Below are positions 52,501 through 64,000 of a stretch of DNA of 64,000 nt, piece after piece. Each line of letters starts with the position of its first letter. Positions within the stretch are counted from its first letter, which is position 1. Location of the stretch: the NCBI RefSeq assembly GCF_963678635.1, contig NC_087064.1, forward strand, positions 84,249,847 through 84,313,846. The letters run 5' to 3'. The DNA comes from Symsagittifera roscoffensis. Lineage: Eukaryota; Xenacoelomorpha; Acoela; Convolutidae. The position numbers and the translations under genes were made by a program. Under the pieces are notes generated by a model that was given only the letters and a program-made list of their open reading frames with translations, had not been told where the DNA came from and did not search any database.

Positions 52501-55500
52501 AGGGGCTTTCACGAGTTGGCCGACATCCTCATCGTGTTGGACGAGGTCCTCTTGCTGGAGATATCTAACTTCGCTAGGCAACTCAAGCTCAGTCCGATTA
52601 TAGGGGACGATCATCCAGTGGTGACTCACCTGACGGCCAGTCTGTGGTTTCGAAACATGGAGGTGACCATCACAAGCTCCACCAGTAAATCTAGAGGGCC
52701 GAGCAACGAGAGGAAGAACGTGGCCGCATCGGAGAAGCAGCTGGAGTCGATGGTGTATCGACTGACACAAGTGGGAGGCAGGTGGCCCTTCCTGACACCA
52801 AGGCTGGAGAACGCCACGGAGAAGACAAGAGAAGATGCTCCGCTTCTGGTGAAGCAGATCTGGGATTTTCTTGAGGAGCAGCTGGGAGTTGCCGAGAAAA
52901 GGGAAATGACGGTTGGCAGGTTCGTCACAGCAGCCAATGAAATCACGATTGGAGGATTCTGGAGGGAGCACGCAATGGGTGAGCTGAGGGCGATGAGGGA
53001 TCACGAGATTCTTGAGTTCTTGAGTCCTTGTTGGGGAAAGGAGTTCCTGGCCGGAGTGTAAGCGCGAAAGAGACCATCTTTAAAGCCTTCATACAGGAAG
53101 TATTGAATATGCCCATCAGTCTGTTGCTGGCACTGTACCTGGTTTACCCAAGGTACCTGTTTAATATGGGCCCAGCATACATGTTCAGTCGGGGCGTGGA
53201 CACCCTCCGGATAGACGGGTACTTGACATTGGTGCTTCTAACCCACGGGGAACTGGTGTCATTTCACCGACTGATGAAATACGGAGAGCCTCTGTCGATG
53301 GGAAGAACACACTCGAGTTGACACCTACTCGTATAAGTGTGCTGCCGGGCTAAAGACGCTGCTGATACAGTACCTACTGATGCAGAACCGGCACCTGACT
53401 GGTAAAGAAAAGAGCCCGAAGACAAGAAAGGAGTGGAGGAAAGTGATTGGGGGCATGCCTCTATTGACGGATCGATGGCTGGCAATGAGATCGGACCCCA
53501 TGGGGATGATCCGGGGGCTAGGGGAGGTCGCAACCTGTATCTATGGACCGGCCGTCACGTTCGCGTTTCCAGATCCTCTGGTGAAAGCTTATCGACACTC
53601 AGTGACCCACGTGAGCCTCATAAGCATACTAGATGGGACGACACCTAATTGGTGTCAGCAGGAGGTGCTAAGGGCGCAGATGAGCGACACGGTGCTCTTC
53701 AGAAAGGTGAAGGATCCGGAGTTGGTGGTATACAGTTTTCGAGGACAACTGCAGTGCAGGATGGGAGGCAAGCGCGAAGGCCCCATCGAAGCTTATCCCA
53801 AGTTCTGGAACCTAAATCCCCTGACAGCAAGTGGACAAGAGATCTTGAGAATTCCCGCGTGGAAGAAAAGCTTCGAGCTGGTGAAAAGGGAGCTAGAGGC
53901 GATATTGGAGAAGGAAGTCCTGCCGGCAAGCATTCCAGAATTTCCAACAGTGAGGAGAATGACCCTGGGGATGAACAGCCCCCTGGTGGTCCCGTCCCTT
54001 TTCGCGAGAGCAGCAACCGAAGAACAGCAGAAGGAGTTCATCGACGGCTGGGATCCTCTCTTCATCGGCTACTCTGCAGCGATTTATTTTCATACCAGCG
54101 ATGCGAAGATAAGTTCATGACAACTCAAGCCAAGAAGATGAGAGGGTCGATGCCCCCGAAATTCGAGGTGCGAGATGCCTTGAGAACACTTTAGCGGGCA
54201 GGTCTAGAGAACCAGTTGCCGGTGTGGGACGATGGCAGGATGATAGTGAATGAAGGGCATATCGCACCGAAAGCAGATGAAATGCTGTTTGCCACAAGGA
54301 AATACCGGCTACCTTACGGACTAGAGCAGGTGGAAAGGAGACAGGAGGGAAAGGAGCTGGATGCAGCAGGCCCATTGCATGTGGCTCTGACAGAGTATAA
54401 GGAAACGGGTCCAGCTACACCATCACCCCTATCAGTGGACACCCCTGGGGATAAAAGGAGTGGTCCCGTAGAAGATCGATTCAGAAGGATTCTTGAGAGA
54501 AGAGAAGCAGAATCGGGGGAGGAGAGCATGGATGAGACTCTCAGTGAGGCAGGAGAGGATATGGATGTGGGAAATACACCGGAGCAGAAGCCATCAGAGG
54601 AAGAGTTCACCACGCAAGAACTGTTGAAAGATCTGAGTGGAGAAAATTGGGCAGACACCCCCACGCCACCTTTGACCTCATCTCCCCGCAAGAACATAGA
54701 GTTGCCACTGACGAGCGAGAATCCCAACATGGGAATGATCTTCCTGAGTGCGGAGAAAAGGGAGAAGAACACCTTCGAGGGAAACAGGGATGCCTTCCTA
54801 GGTACCCTGGATGCGGATGCTTGGCGAAGATTCTTGAGCGATTTTAATCGAGAAGTGGACGACGACACCACATTGGACGATTTCAAGTAAGAGCTGTGGG
54901 ACACGGTGGTGAAGTTCGGAGAACCTATCCTGATGGGGACAGGTCTGGAGGAGAAAGCTAGAAGAGAGCTGCTGAGCAAGATGGTCGAGTTGAGGAAGTC
55001 ACCACGAAAGACCAGAGAAGACAAATGTAAAGACAGCTCTACTCCGAAACAAAAAACTGACGATAAAATAATTGAACATGTAAGGGGGGATAAGATCGGA
55101 ACTAGTAATATAATTAAAAGTACTAATATCCTTAAGGCTCGAGCAGGGGGGGAGGCAAGAGTTGAAAGGGTTGGACGGGGACAAGGAAGTCGAATCAGTG
55201 ATGATAACGACAACGCCTCCGAGCAAAGACGCGAGGTCTCGCAAGAGGAAGAGAGACGTGGAGGGATTGGGCAGTCCTTCAGCGGATGCGGTCTCGGAGA
55301 AGAACTTGAGAACTTGAGAGAGACGGCCCCATGGTTCTGGCACGATGGAAGACAGCAGCCTACAAGAGTAGCTACGAGCCGAGGAAACTGCTCGACGTAG
55401 AAAGGGAGATGGAGATCCCCACCAGTTCAGCAACGGAAGAAGACTTCAAACCTCAGAGGATAAAAATGAAGCGAGGTTCGACGAGCGGGCAGACCTGGGA

Positions 55501-58361
55501 AGGGGACGTCGGCAAAGAATGGGTCTCAAATGAACACCAGGCTACCGGGAAGCAAGTGACTAGCGATCCTCTTGAGAAAAATAAAACGAGGAACACCGCC
55601 CGACCGTGGTGGGTGACCCTGGAAACATTACAGGAATTGGAAGAATGCCTGAAGAAGCTCGACAGTGGAGTGTCACGCAGACGACGCAACTGGGCTACCC
55701 AACAGAAGGCTGGTATCAATAAATTAGAATTGGGGAGCCAACTGAAGAGAACTTGGCAGAACTTGTTAAAGGATCATTTTGAAGAAGCGATGAGAACATC
55801 ATCATCGGCATTGCCGTTGATGGCGAATCCCTTTATTAGGACCGCAGGACAACTGATGTTCGCGTGGAGCCTGTTGGGAATAGAGTTGGAGACACTGACT
55901 TCGTACGACAAGTTGAAGTTGGGAGGCAAGAATCTAGAAGTATATCGAATGCTGATGCAGCACGTTGCTAGGGACAACTCTGCTTGAGCCTGGCAAGGAG
56001 GAAAGATGCTACCTGTTTCTTGAGATGGACAATGTCGATGATGACTGACAGTACCATCCTAGCATGTCACCAGAGAGCAATTGGAAGCAAGACGCTGGAA
56101 AGGAGAGTCTCCACAGTCATCTTGAATGTGTACCAGAGTACTGGGATAGAGAAGGAAGATGGTTCTAGGCAATCTCTAGAGAGCCACAGGAAGTTAGATG
56201 AGATACGGAGATTCTACAACAAGAAGTTCGAGGAGAAACACGACGTTCACCGTAACTTGGCTTCTTCAGGAGAGTACTCGAAACCCAACAAGAAGGGAGA
56301 TTATCAGTATGTGTCTGGAGTGATGGGGATGGCATACAACCCTTTCCTAGACTTAGAAGCTGGAGGTGCCCACAGGAACTATGAGGTGGCGGAGCTGCTG
56401 AAATTCTGGATAGAGAAGATACTGGAGATAGACCCCGTGGAAAGAGAGAGACCTGGGTTTGACTCTCGAGACAACACCGGAAGTAATAAGTGTGCCACGC
56501 TCAAATAAAAGAGTAGAACTAAAAATGGGTAACGGGAACGGCATGTTGACCACGAATGTGGGAGTGGTGTGGAAGTTGCTCAGGCCCTCCTGGTGTCCAC
56601 ATCCCCATGCGAGCCTGATCGAGGAAGTCACTGAGCGAGTGAGATTGGCGCCGACAGAGGATGAAGATTTAGCGACCTTGAGTATAGTACATAGACTGAT
56701 CCTGCCTCATATGAAGGAGTCAAGTGAGATGACGAGTGGAACAGGGTCGGTAAAGAAGATGGAGCCGGGCAGTTGTCTTGACTCGACGTGTGGGAATGGC
56801 GAGCACACCTGTGATGGACGATCATGCGTCAGGATACAGTCTTTCCAGAAAGAAGACCTAGTCACCTGGTTTGAAGATATCACACCGAAAGGGAGAAAAG
56901 TGAGATACAGATAGTGGCTGAGTGTTATGCGAGTACCACTGTGAACCTAGCGACAGCTCTGGGATTCTTCTCCAGAATGTGTAGTCTCGAGTCACTGGAG
57001 AGGCTAGAGTCAGAACACCACTTGGTGACCGGGTTGAGCGTGGAGTCATGGCCCGGAGTGTTGCAAGTGACCCAGAAACACATCAAGAGTTGGAAGGTTG
57101 GGTTCGAAGCGGAGATGGGATTTCCCGTGAGCGAAGCCTATGGACTGCCTCTAAATGCGAAGTCCCTAGTGGGGTCAGTGATGGCCAACCTATGTGGCAG
57201 CCACTATCCATTACACATGGCGATGGTAGAAGTGTCCAGCCAGAGGGTGTTGATAGACAAAGCCTTCTCAGTGCCCAATTGTGTAAGACTAGCTCGGATG
57301 TCACATCATTCACACAAGCTGTTGAGGAAGACCCGAGGAACAGTGCCTAAAGAACAAAGGGACGACTTGAGTGAAATCTGGGGTGAAGAACTTCTAGGCT
57401 TGGAGAGCGAAAATACAAGTGACCTCGAGAGACAAAACGTGATTGGGAAACCCATGGTAAGTGCCCCAAACTTGGAAGAAGTCGACGTGATACACGAGAA
57501 AATGATGGAACTTGAGCCTCTCCTAGAAGCCTCGGGAGAACGCAATCTTAGGAGCGTCGACCTCACACACGGGGATTGTCCACGCCACTGTCTGGCGCAG
57601 GAAGTGTGGTACCCAGACCAAGCCAATCTCTGCCTGATCTGGGATGTAGAAGAAATCAGGTCGTTGGGACTACCCGAGCATCAACAAAAAGTGACCATCT
57701 TGGTGGTTCTACAATGCTGGCTCTACGATGGATGGAAGAAAACATAGCAAAGTATCGAGAATCGAAGACGCCAACAGCAGAGTCGATTCACGCGATAGAT
57801 TACAGCAGGAGACTTGAGTTGTTCGAGATAGCATGCAAGGTGCTCGCCATACCAATGGAGGTCAGACACGTGTGGAGCCGCTTGAGATTCTTTCATTGGT
57901 TTCGCGCGACATTAACAGCCTGGTTATATGTAGCGACGAAGGATCACATGAGGAAACATCAAACGGAATATCGACAATTCCAGGCCGAGATAGGACCAGA
58001 TGCCTTCAAAAGACCTCTGCTGACCCATCGAAATGCGCTCACGACGGGTTGGAAAAGAGTGGGTAGAGTATCCAGAGACAACACTAGAGCGAGGGAGTCA
58101 ATACTTGAGGAGGACCTGGCGAAGAATGTAAGCCTGAGTCTTCACAATTCCTTCTGTTTGAACCGGGAGTCGAAGGTGAAGAACTTACCGAATCAAGCGA
58201 AGAGATTACAAGAGCAAAGGGAGTGGATGCGATCCTATGAACAGCTGAAGGCTTGGGAGGAGATTGTGATCAGCTCCGATGACGAAGAGGCACTATTGGA
58301 ACAGATCACAGTGTCAAAAATATCTAGATCGGGTAACTCGAGGGCGAAGAACACAAGGTGA
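49512..58361 (+). pseudogene. Element R ORF2, broken
   Basis: Collinear with the 2959-codon ORF2 of element L. Stops replace codons at 49647, 50169, 54192 and 54888. About ten frameshifts fall near 51250, 53059, 53320, 54116, 55150, 55310, 55980, 56455, 56890 and 57705. The first SGNH domain is still fully readable between 50169 and 51250 (GDS, GTND, DGIHF all present). The second SGNH-like domain (about 51980-52700) again has GSDF and GMND with no catalytic Ser, showing that this is a family feature and not a lesion of one copy. The C-terminal Cys cluster C-x4-C-x6-C-x4-C is retained near 56780. Confidence 0.92.
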
Positions 58362-58798
58362 GCCGGTGGCTCAAAAGGAAAATTCTAGAGTCTTGAGTCT
58401 TGAGAGGGAGGGGGCTCGAGAGTGAACTCGGATGAAATCTGGGTTCACGAAAAAAAAATTTTAACAAATAAGATATTGTTATTAATATGCTAGATCTATT
58501 ATATAAATCAAAATGCTGCATGACAATTTCCTGATTGAATAAGACAAAAGAAATTTTAAATCACCAGCTTAAAAAGCGGGAATTTATAAGGTGCAGTTGT
58601 GTGCAGATTTTGATTGCTGTTTAGCGATAGTGTGAAAATTTTATATGGTCGTGAATTTTGGAAGGTAGATAAACTTAAGTCTGCTGCAAACTTCTGTAAA
58701 TGACCACTGGCACTGTATCTTGAGTGACACTCGGGCTTCTGGGGATTCACTGACAAAGACAGCACGCGATGAGGACATCGATCTTGAGTCCGGGAGTA

Positions 58799-59686
58799 TG
58801 TGCCAGTCGGTCATGTCTGGAAGTTTGACCTTGAGAGACACGAAAATACGTAATTTTTGAGTGGAGTTTTAATTTTCAAAATGGAGCCTGTCATGCTCAG
58901 TTTTCTCGTACCAACTGAAACACAAAGTGAAAAATCAGAACGACCGAGTTTACAATTGCGGGAAAATACTCAAGAAAAACAGCAGGAAATTGCTATTCGC
59001 AATTTCCCGATACAAAATAATACACGAGTAGAGCTGTCTTATCCCGAAATAAGAGGAGCGATAATAAAAAGAAGAGAGAACAACTATTCGGAACAAACTA
59101 GAGGGAACCTTCAATGGAAAGGTGGACAGCTTGAGTGTCCCAATGGTTCATACAAAAACTCAAATTCTAGAGCCAGAACTTACTTCTGTTACCAAAACTG
59201 ACCAGTATTAAACTTATCTAGTTATATTATCTGATTCTTGAGTTGCTTACCAATTTAATTACTCCCTGTACTCGAGTACATCAACATGTGAGTCCCTAAT
59301 TTAATTTACTCGAGTGTGTTTTATGATTGTTATGTTGAGATAAGGCGAGTTTTAGGTTGATCCATCTGAAATGGATCAAAGTTACACTGTCCAATAAAAA
59401 GTAACTTAACGGATTGTTCCGACCCTGTTTTTAACGGCGTTCGCGTATTTTGGGTATTTTGAGACCTAATTATGCGAACGTTCTTATTTTCTAGAGTGGG
59501 GGATATTTTGGTAGTAGCCTTTAAGCTGTAACGGGTTCTAGTCTCATGTCGCAAGCGAACCGAATTGGCTCCGAACGTTCTTGAGGTAGAAAAACAAAAG
59601 AGATAGTGTCCCTGACTCTTGAGCCAATGGTTATAGGGCCTATTTTTCTTAAGCCTCATATGTGACTGAAGTAGGCGACTGTTACA
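58799..59686 (+). repeat. Element R 3' LTR (888 bp)
   Basis: Partner of 37094-37989 with several substitutions and small indels. Preceded by CCGGGAGTA, a candidate polypurine primer. AATAAA is at 59393-59398 and the hairpin at 59357-59379. Confidence 0.9.
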
Positions 59687-60036
59687 TTACCATGTCGCCA
59701 CACAGTGAAATTGTGTCTTACACAGGTTAAAAACTTCAGTCATGTTCAAATAGGTAAATATACTCACCTATTTTCTGTATATATACATAAGTAGTATAAC
59801 TAAAATTCTTTTTCAACAATTTTAACAATTGTAACAATTTTCAAAGTTTGGTTTGACCAAACTAAATCAAAACAAAAAGTTTAACAAGTTCAACAATCAA
59901 AACTTGGTTAATTGGTTCAAGTTTTAACACACAAAGACAATCAAGTTTTTTCCTCCTTCTCTTCTCTTCTTTGCTCACGTCTTCACTTGTTCTCTTCGTT
60001 CATCATCTTCATTCCATCACTTCTCCATCCTGATTA
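59687..60036 (-). mobile_element. Element T: LTR start (piece 3 of 3) and 3' untranslated region
   Basis: 59687-59689 repeats the TTA seen left of element R. 59690-59702 ends GTCGCCACA, which on the minus strand starts TGTGGC, like the TGTGCC LTR start of L and R. It is proposed as the first 13 bp of T's LTR. From 59703 to the ORF2 remnant is AT-rich non-coding sequence comparable to the ~430 bp between ORF2 and LTR in element L. Together the three T pieces would make an LTR of about 1.18 kb. Confidence 0.45.
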
Positions 60037-63000
60037 TCAGCTTCGCTGTCTTCTAGGACTTTCTCCAGCATGTCCATGGAGTTGCGGGCCGTGCCCCAAC
60101 TCTCCTGTTCCAACAGCCTCGGTTTGCAACATCACCTTTTGCTCCCGGTTCCTGCAAAAGCTGTTGTGAAGACATAGGCTCACATTTCTTTCTAGGTCAG
60201 CTCTTAAGACCTCTTTCTTCTCATCTTCAGTTACACAAGGAGCTCCAGCTACTCGCTTCAACGCCGTGGTGACCGCGTTTCTGTGCGTCAGGAATGCTCT
60301 CTTATAGGCTCCCGGTCCTATATCTAGCTGGAAAGATTGATAGGCTTCCGTGTTCCTCGACATGTTACGCTTCGCGCGTTCATACATCCATGATGTCATC
60401 ACTGCACGGAACCAAGACATCAATCTTTGCCTTGACCATATTCTTTCAATGGCTTTGGTTATTCTCAGAACCTTGCAGGTGGTTCTGAAAAGATCCAGTT
60501 CACGACTCATCTTCATGTTGCTCAGCTGCTCAGGAGTCGGCACGGCCGTCTCCTGCTCACTTGTGTCCGCGTTAGCCTCCAACCATCTCACTGCCAGCAT
60601 GGCACTAACCGCCACGATTGACACCTGTTGATTCTGATCGGGCAAACCCGTAGACTACAACTCCTCCACGTCCCATACTAGCATCAGATTCCCGCGTTTG
60701 GGGTACCACAACGTCTGCGCCAAGCAGTGGCAAGGATACTCCCCATGGGTTCTCACTATGTTCCATCGGGTACGATACCCTGAGGCTCCCAGCAACGGTT
60801 CCACCTCCATCAAAATTCTGTGTAAATCGTCTTTCTCTTCTATGGTGGGGAATTCAGTGGGTAACGCTCCACTCGCTTTCTGCTTCTGGAACTCACTCAC
60901 ATTACCTTCGTTCAATCTCAGGAACTCTTCACCCACTACGTCTTGCAACTCGCCTTCAGATCTCTTCGGGACTGCCCGAAAGATCTTCGCCAACAAATCA
61001 TATGACCTCTCCGACATTCTGGCCAACCTCACGCACTTTGGCACAGAGAAAAGATGGTCAATCAACACCTGCTGCGTCCTCGCATCCATCACCACCATGT
61101 GCGTAGGATACCTACTATGGCGCGGAGCTTGAACCCACCAGATATTTTGAACCAGTAGAATTTTAATAGGCTTCACTATCCTTCAGATTCATTTCGTTTT
61201 CCAGAGCTTCTCGCCAGCCTCCGATCTTCTGCTCTGTCTGCAATGCTCCAGGGAATACTTCCACGCTGAGGGACGTCACTAGCTCATGGGAACGCTCCAG
61301 GCGCTCAAGTGATTCTATCGAACTCGTCATGCTACAAAATCCCAAGGCTGTGGTCAAGTTTACATCCGTCACCCCATGACAGTCCACGACCAACTCCATG
61401 CCACTCTTATCCGACATGGTCAATCTTCCGTACAATCGTGCCAGTTGTCGATGCTGCTCGCTCAGCGTAATCAGGCAGTGCCCCAAGTTGCAAACATGTC
61501 CTTGCATCCCACTATGTTGAGCCAATCATGTGCCTTGCTTCAACCAATTGCTCGATGGACTTTCCTCGGATAGCTCCGTTGATGGGTTGCTCTTCCGCTT
61601 CGTCGACCTCATGGCCAGCAGATGGTGTATCATGGCCAGATCATGTAAACTCGCGTCATCATCCAGGTCTAACGTGATATCCGCCGTCATGTCCCAGATT
61701 AAACCGGCGTTAGGATGAGGACACCAAGAAGGCTTCATGAGTTCCCACATCGTTACTAGACTGGTTTTCAAGGGACCGTCCCAAGAAACACAATCAAACT
61801 CACTTGCCCCTTTAGCTCGGGAACCGAGGGTTCGACCACTCGTTCTTCTAAGATAATTCCCAGCTTGGGTTGTTCCACCATCATCATTCCAGTTTCTTTA
61901 ATCCGTTCAACCCAGAAATTGAGTACTATGACTTGCTCATAGTCGAAGTACGCTTCCCTGGCTTCTTCATTCACGAAGGGATTATACGGCATCCCCGGTA
62001 TGCCAGACACATATTGGAACGACTTCAGTTTCCCTAGTGTTGCAAAGTATTTTTGTCCCCTGACTGTTTCAATCAACTCCCGGCTCACTTTCAATTCTTT
62101 GTTGGAATAGCTTCTCACTTCTTCCAACTTGCGATAGCTCTCCATGTCATTCGACTCCCTATTTGGTGCAATCAACGGCATATCCTGATATAGTTCCAGG
62201 AGTGCCCTAAAGAAGTTTCTTTTGCAATCAACTCCCTTTTGCCGAATGATCTTTATACATTCTCCCAAAACAGGAGTGGGGATACGATCCCCCACGAACC
62301 TGACAAAGCAAAGGGCATCCTTACGCTTAGCCCATACTATCGCTGAATCCTCTTTTGAAATCAACGCTCGCAGAGCTTCCATCAACTCCAGATCCTGTTC
62401 CCGTGATTTCGAATCATTACTGGCTTCATATTCCGCCTTCTTGATGCCCATCAAGCACCAAGCCAACCGTACTTGCAGGTCAGTTCTCGTGCACTGATGA
62501 GCCAGGTACGCTGCCACCGTCGCAGGTGCATGCATCCTCTCGTCGAAGTATCTCTGGAGGGCCGCCCTCCAAGAAATTTCTAGTAGTTTTTCCAATCCGA
62601 TTTCGTTCGCTTCAGAGGACATTACCGTGCCGTATTCTTTCCGATTTAAGTTTGAATTCTCCAGAAAGCTCTTTCAGATATTCCTGAATGGCTCGATTCT
62701 CGCTCCAAGCCATCAAGTGCCCTCTCGCGGAGTTCCTCGCTTTCAAAATCTCCACATAACCTCCTGCTGGATCTCCCATGTGGACCGATTCCCGCACAGT
62801 GACTCGACTGTACTCGAACACGTCGAGTTGTCCTTCCAGTTTCAACTTGGCCATGTTGGTTCGCGAGGGCCTGTAATCTTCAAACCCACCAGATCCACAT
62901 TGACTGATGATCTCCATCTCTAACTTAATGTCTGCCAGGGTTTGTGCTGTCTTCTTTGATTTCATGGCTGTCGTGGTCAGACCTGCCAAGAGCATGGGGG

Positions 63001-64000
63001 GTATCAGATTCTCTTTTTCTCCCCCTGTCAGTGTCGCACCATCTCCTTGCCCGCTCTCGCCTGAACGACCTAGGCTCGTCAGAGAGGCCACCACTGCGCT
63101 GGCTTTCGACTTCACCACTCTCGGGTTCACGGCTCGACTTCCTGTCTTCCCTTTTAGTCGCTTCAGCCCCTTTCTGGCTCGTCTGACAGGTAATTTCTTT
63201 GTGACTTGCTGATCATCGGCACTGTCTTTTGTAACTGACTCGGTCAGAACATCCGACTCCATGGAGTTCACTATTTTCTCCAGGACCTCACGCATGATGG
63301 GTTGGTTCAATCCCACCTTCATTATGGACTGCGTCCCATATCGTCGTATCACGTCCCATGACCTTTCCATGAAATTCACTCGGCTCCAGGTTGCCCCTGT
63401 CTTGCCTTCTAACTCACTTTGATATCTCTCCCATTCCTCTTCCGGTAGCGTACTCAGGAAGGATACCCTCATTGATTCTTCAATTTTTCTCCTCCTCGGT
63501 GACTCATGGAGCAATCTTTGCGGATCCCTGCTTCGGCACTCTCTCGCCTGACTTATTGGGTCCATCGGAGATAAGTCAGCCGATGCCTCCTTTGTAGGGG
63601 ACATGAAAGACGATGGCGTCATCAGCAATTCACTCCCATCGACTTCCCCATCGTCGTCTTCATTCACCATGTGGTGCCAGATCCTCTATCGTTATGTATG
63701 AGCCTCCTCTGCTCTCCTTTGCCACTTCCATCCAGCATCACTACTGTCACTTCTCCTGACCACTTCAGTCTTGATAAGTCATCTGTGGGAGTATACACTT
63801 CGTTCCACATTTCAGCCGAGACCTCTGCTCTCCTGGAAGGTAGTGCTTTGATCTTTTTCCTACTCCAAGCATCAGGAAATGAGAAGTCAAAGGTGTGCGC
63901 GGCTGCAACATTCCAGCTGATGAAGCGCGGCTCCATCCCTTCACTCCACTTCAGCATTCTCTTCTCTGCATCACGAGCTGCTCCGATGCGAGGGGCAATG
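60037..64000 (-). pseudogene. Element T ORF2 remnant (C-terminal part; continues beyond the window)
   Basis: On the minus strand, successive frames align in order with the C-terminal half of element L ORF2 at clearly lower identity. Stops lie at 60652 and 61526. Frameshifts fall near 61170, 61770, 62617 and 63667, and probably one near 60130 that alters the C-terminus. Conserved blocks include FSVPKCVRLARMS, LTHRNAVTT, HNSFCxNRE, YPCHCLAQTLWYP and YVSGIPGMPYNPF. The first Cys residues of the C-x4-C-x6-C-x4-C cluster are lost here. The SGNH domains and pol should lie to the right of the window. No function is expected, but the copy shows which parts of ORF2 were conserved over a longer time. 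Confidence 0.88.

Larger units (their letters stand above)
37094..59686 (+). mobile_element. Giant LTR retrotransposon, element R (decayed copy, ~22.6 kb)
   Basis: Same layout as element L on the opposite strand: 5' LTR 37094-37989, primer site, leader with the same two repeat arrays, gag-pol 40267-49073, ORF2 49512-58361, 3' LTR 58799-59686. TTA flanks both ends (37091-37093 and 59687-59689). Its LTRs differ by several substitutions and indels, including about 10 bp near 37180, and both ORFs carry many breaks, so it is clearly older than element L. It is inverted relative to L, 5' end to 5' end. Confidence 0.92.

Noticed and set aside
40267-58361. Directed mutation (RIP-like or deaminase) as the cause of decay in element R
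   Set aside because: The stops arise from mixed changes (C to T, G to A, A to T, T to G, G to T) and many are frameshifts. The pattern is ordinary decay.

Overview
The window is animal-like nuclear DNA. It has spliced genes with TTTTCAG-type 3' splice sites and AATAAA polyadenylation signals, AT-rich introns, a tRNA-derived SINE and huge Ty3/gypsy-type LTR retrotransposons. The splice sites would suit a nematode or another ecdysozoan, but the species cannot be fixed from sequence alone. Bases 1-12760 are a host gene island. About 80% of the rest is a nest of giant retrotransposons.

Host island (1-12760). The 3' part of a three-exon BTB/POZ gene (+) is followed convergently by a SAGA-adaptor ADA2-type gene (-). 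Next come two weak terminal-exon candidates, a ~172-bp tandem repeat, a tRNA-derived SINE, an apparently intronless sedoheptulokinase gene (-), and a zone of old dispersed repeats that contains a foldback MITE with a 10-bp target duplication.

Retrotransposon nest (12762-64000). Element L (minus strand, 13122-36096, ~23 kb) has 884-bp LTRs in which I found one difference. It carries two intact giant ORFs: a 2935-codon gag-pol and, downstream where env would sit, a 2959-codon ORF2. Element R (plus strand, 37094-59686, ~22.6 kb) is an older copy of the same family with both ORFs shattered by stops and frameshifts. L and R lie head to head about 1 kb apart and form an inverted repeat of ~46.5 kb. 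Both appear to be inserted in one LTR of a third, more diverged relative (element T, minus strand). T's LTR pieces survive at 12948-13121, 36100-37093 and 59690-59702, and its decayed ORF2 fills 60037-64000. A further LTR end at 12762-12947 suggests that T itself landed in a fourth relative.

What looks new in this family. (1) The gag-pol polyprotein ends in a domain resembling TARG1-type macrodomains. (2) ORF2 has a canonical SGNH/GDSL hydrolase domain with its triad, then a second SGNH-like domain without the triad, a hydrophobic stretch and a long conserved C-terminal half of unknown function. (3) A 3' splice site is kept upstream of ORF2 in both copies, suggesting a spliced subgenomic mRNA. 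(4) The leader holds minisatellites kept in position between L and R. (5) A hairpin near the LTR polyadenylation signal shows a compensatory base pair in T. (6) The hexamer CTTGAG/CTCAAG is strikingly abundant in the elements. (7) Target duplications appear to be only 3 bp. Domain calls come from motif reading without database searches.
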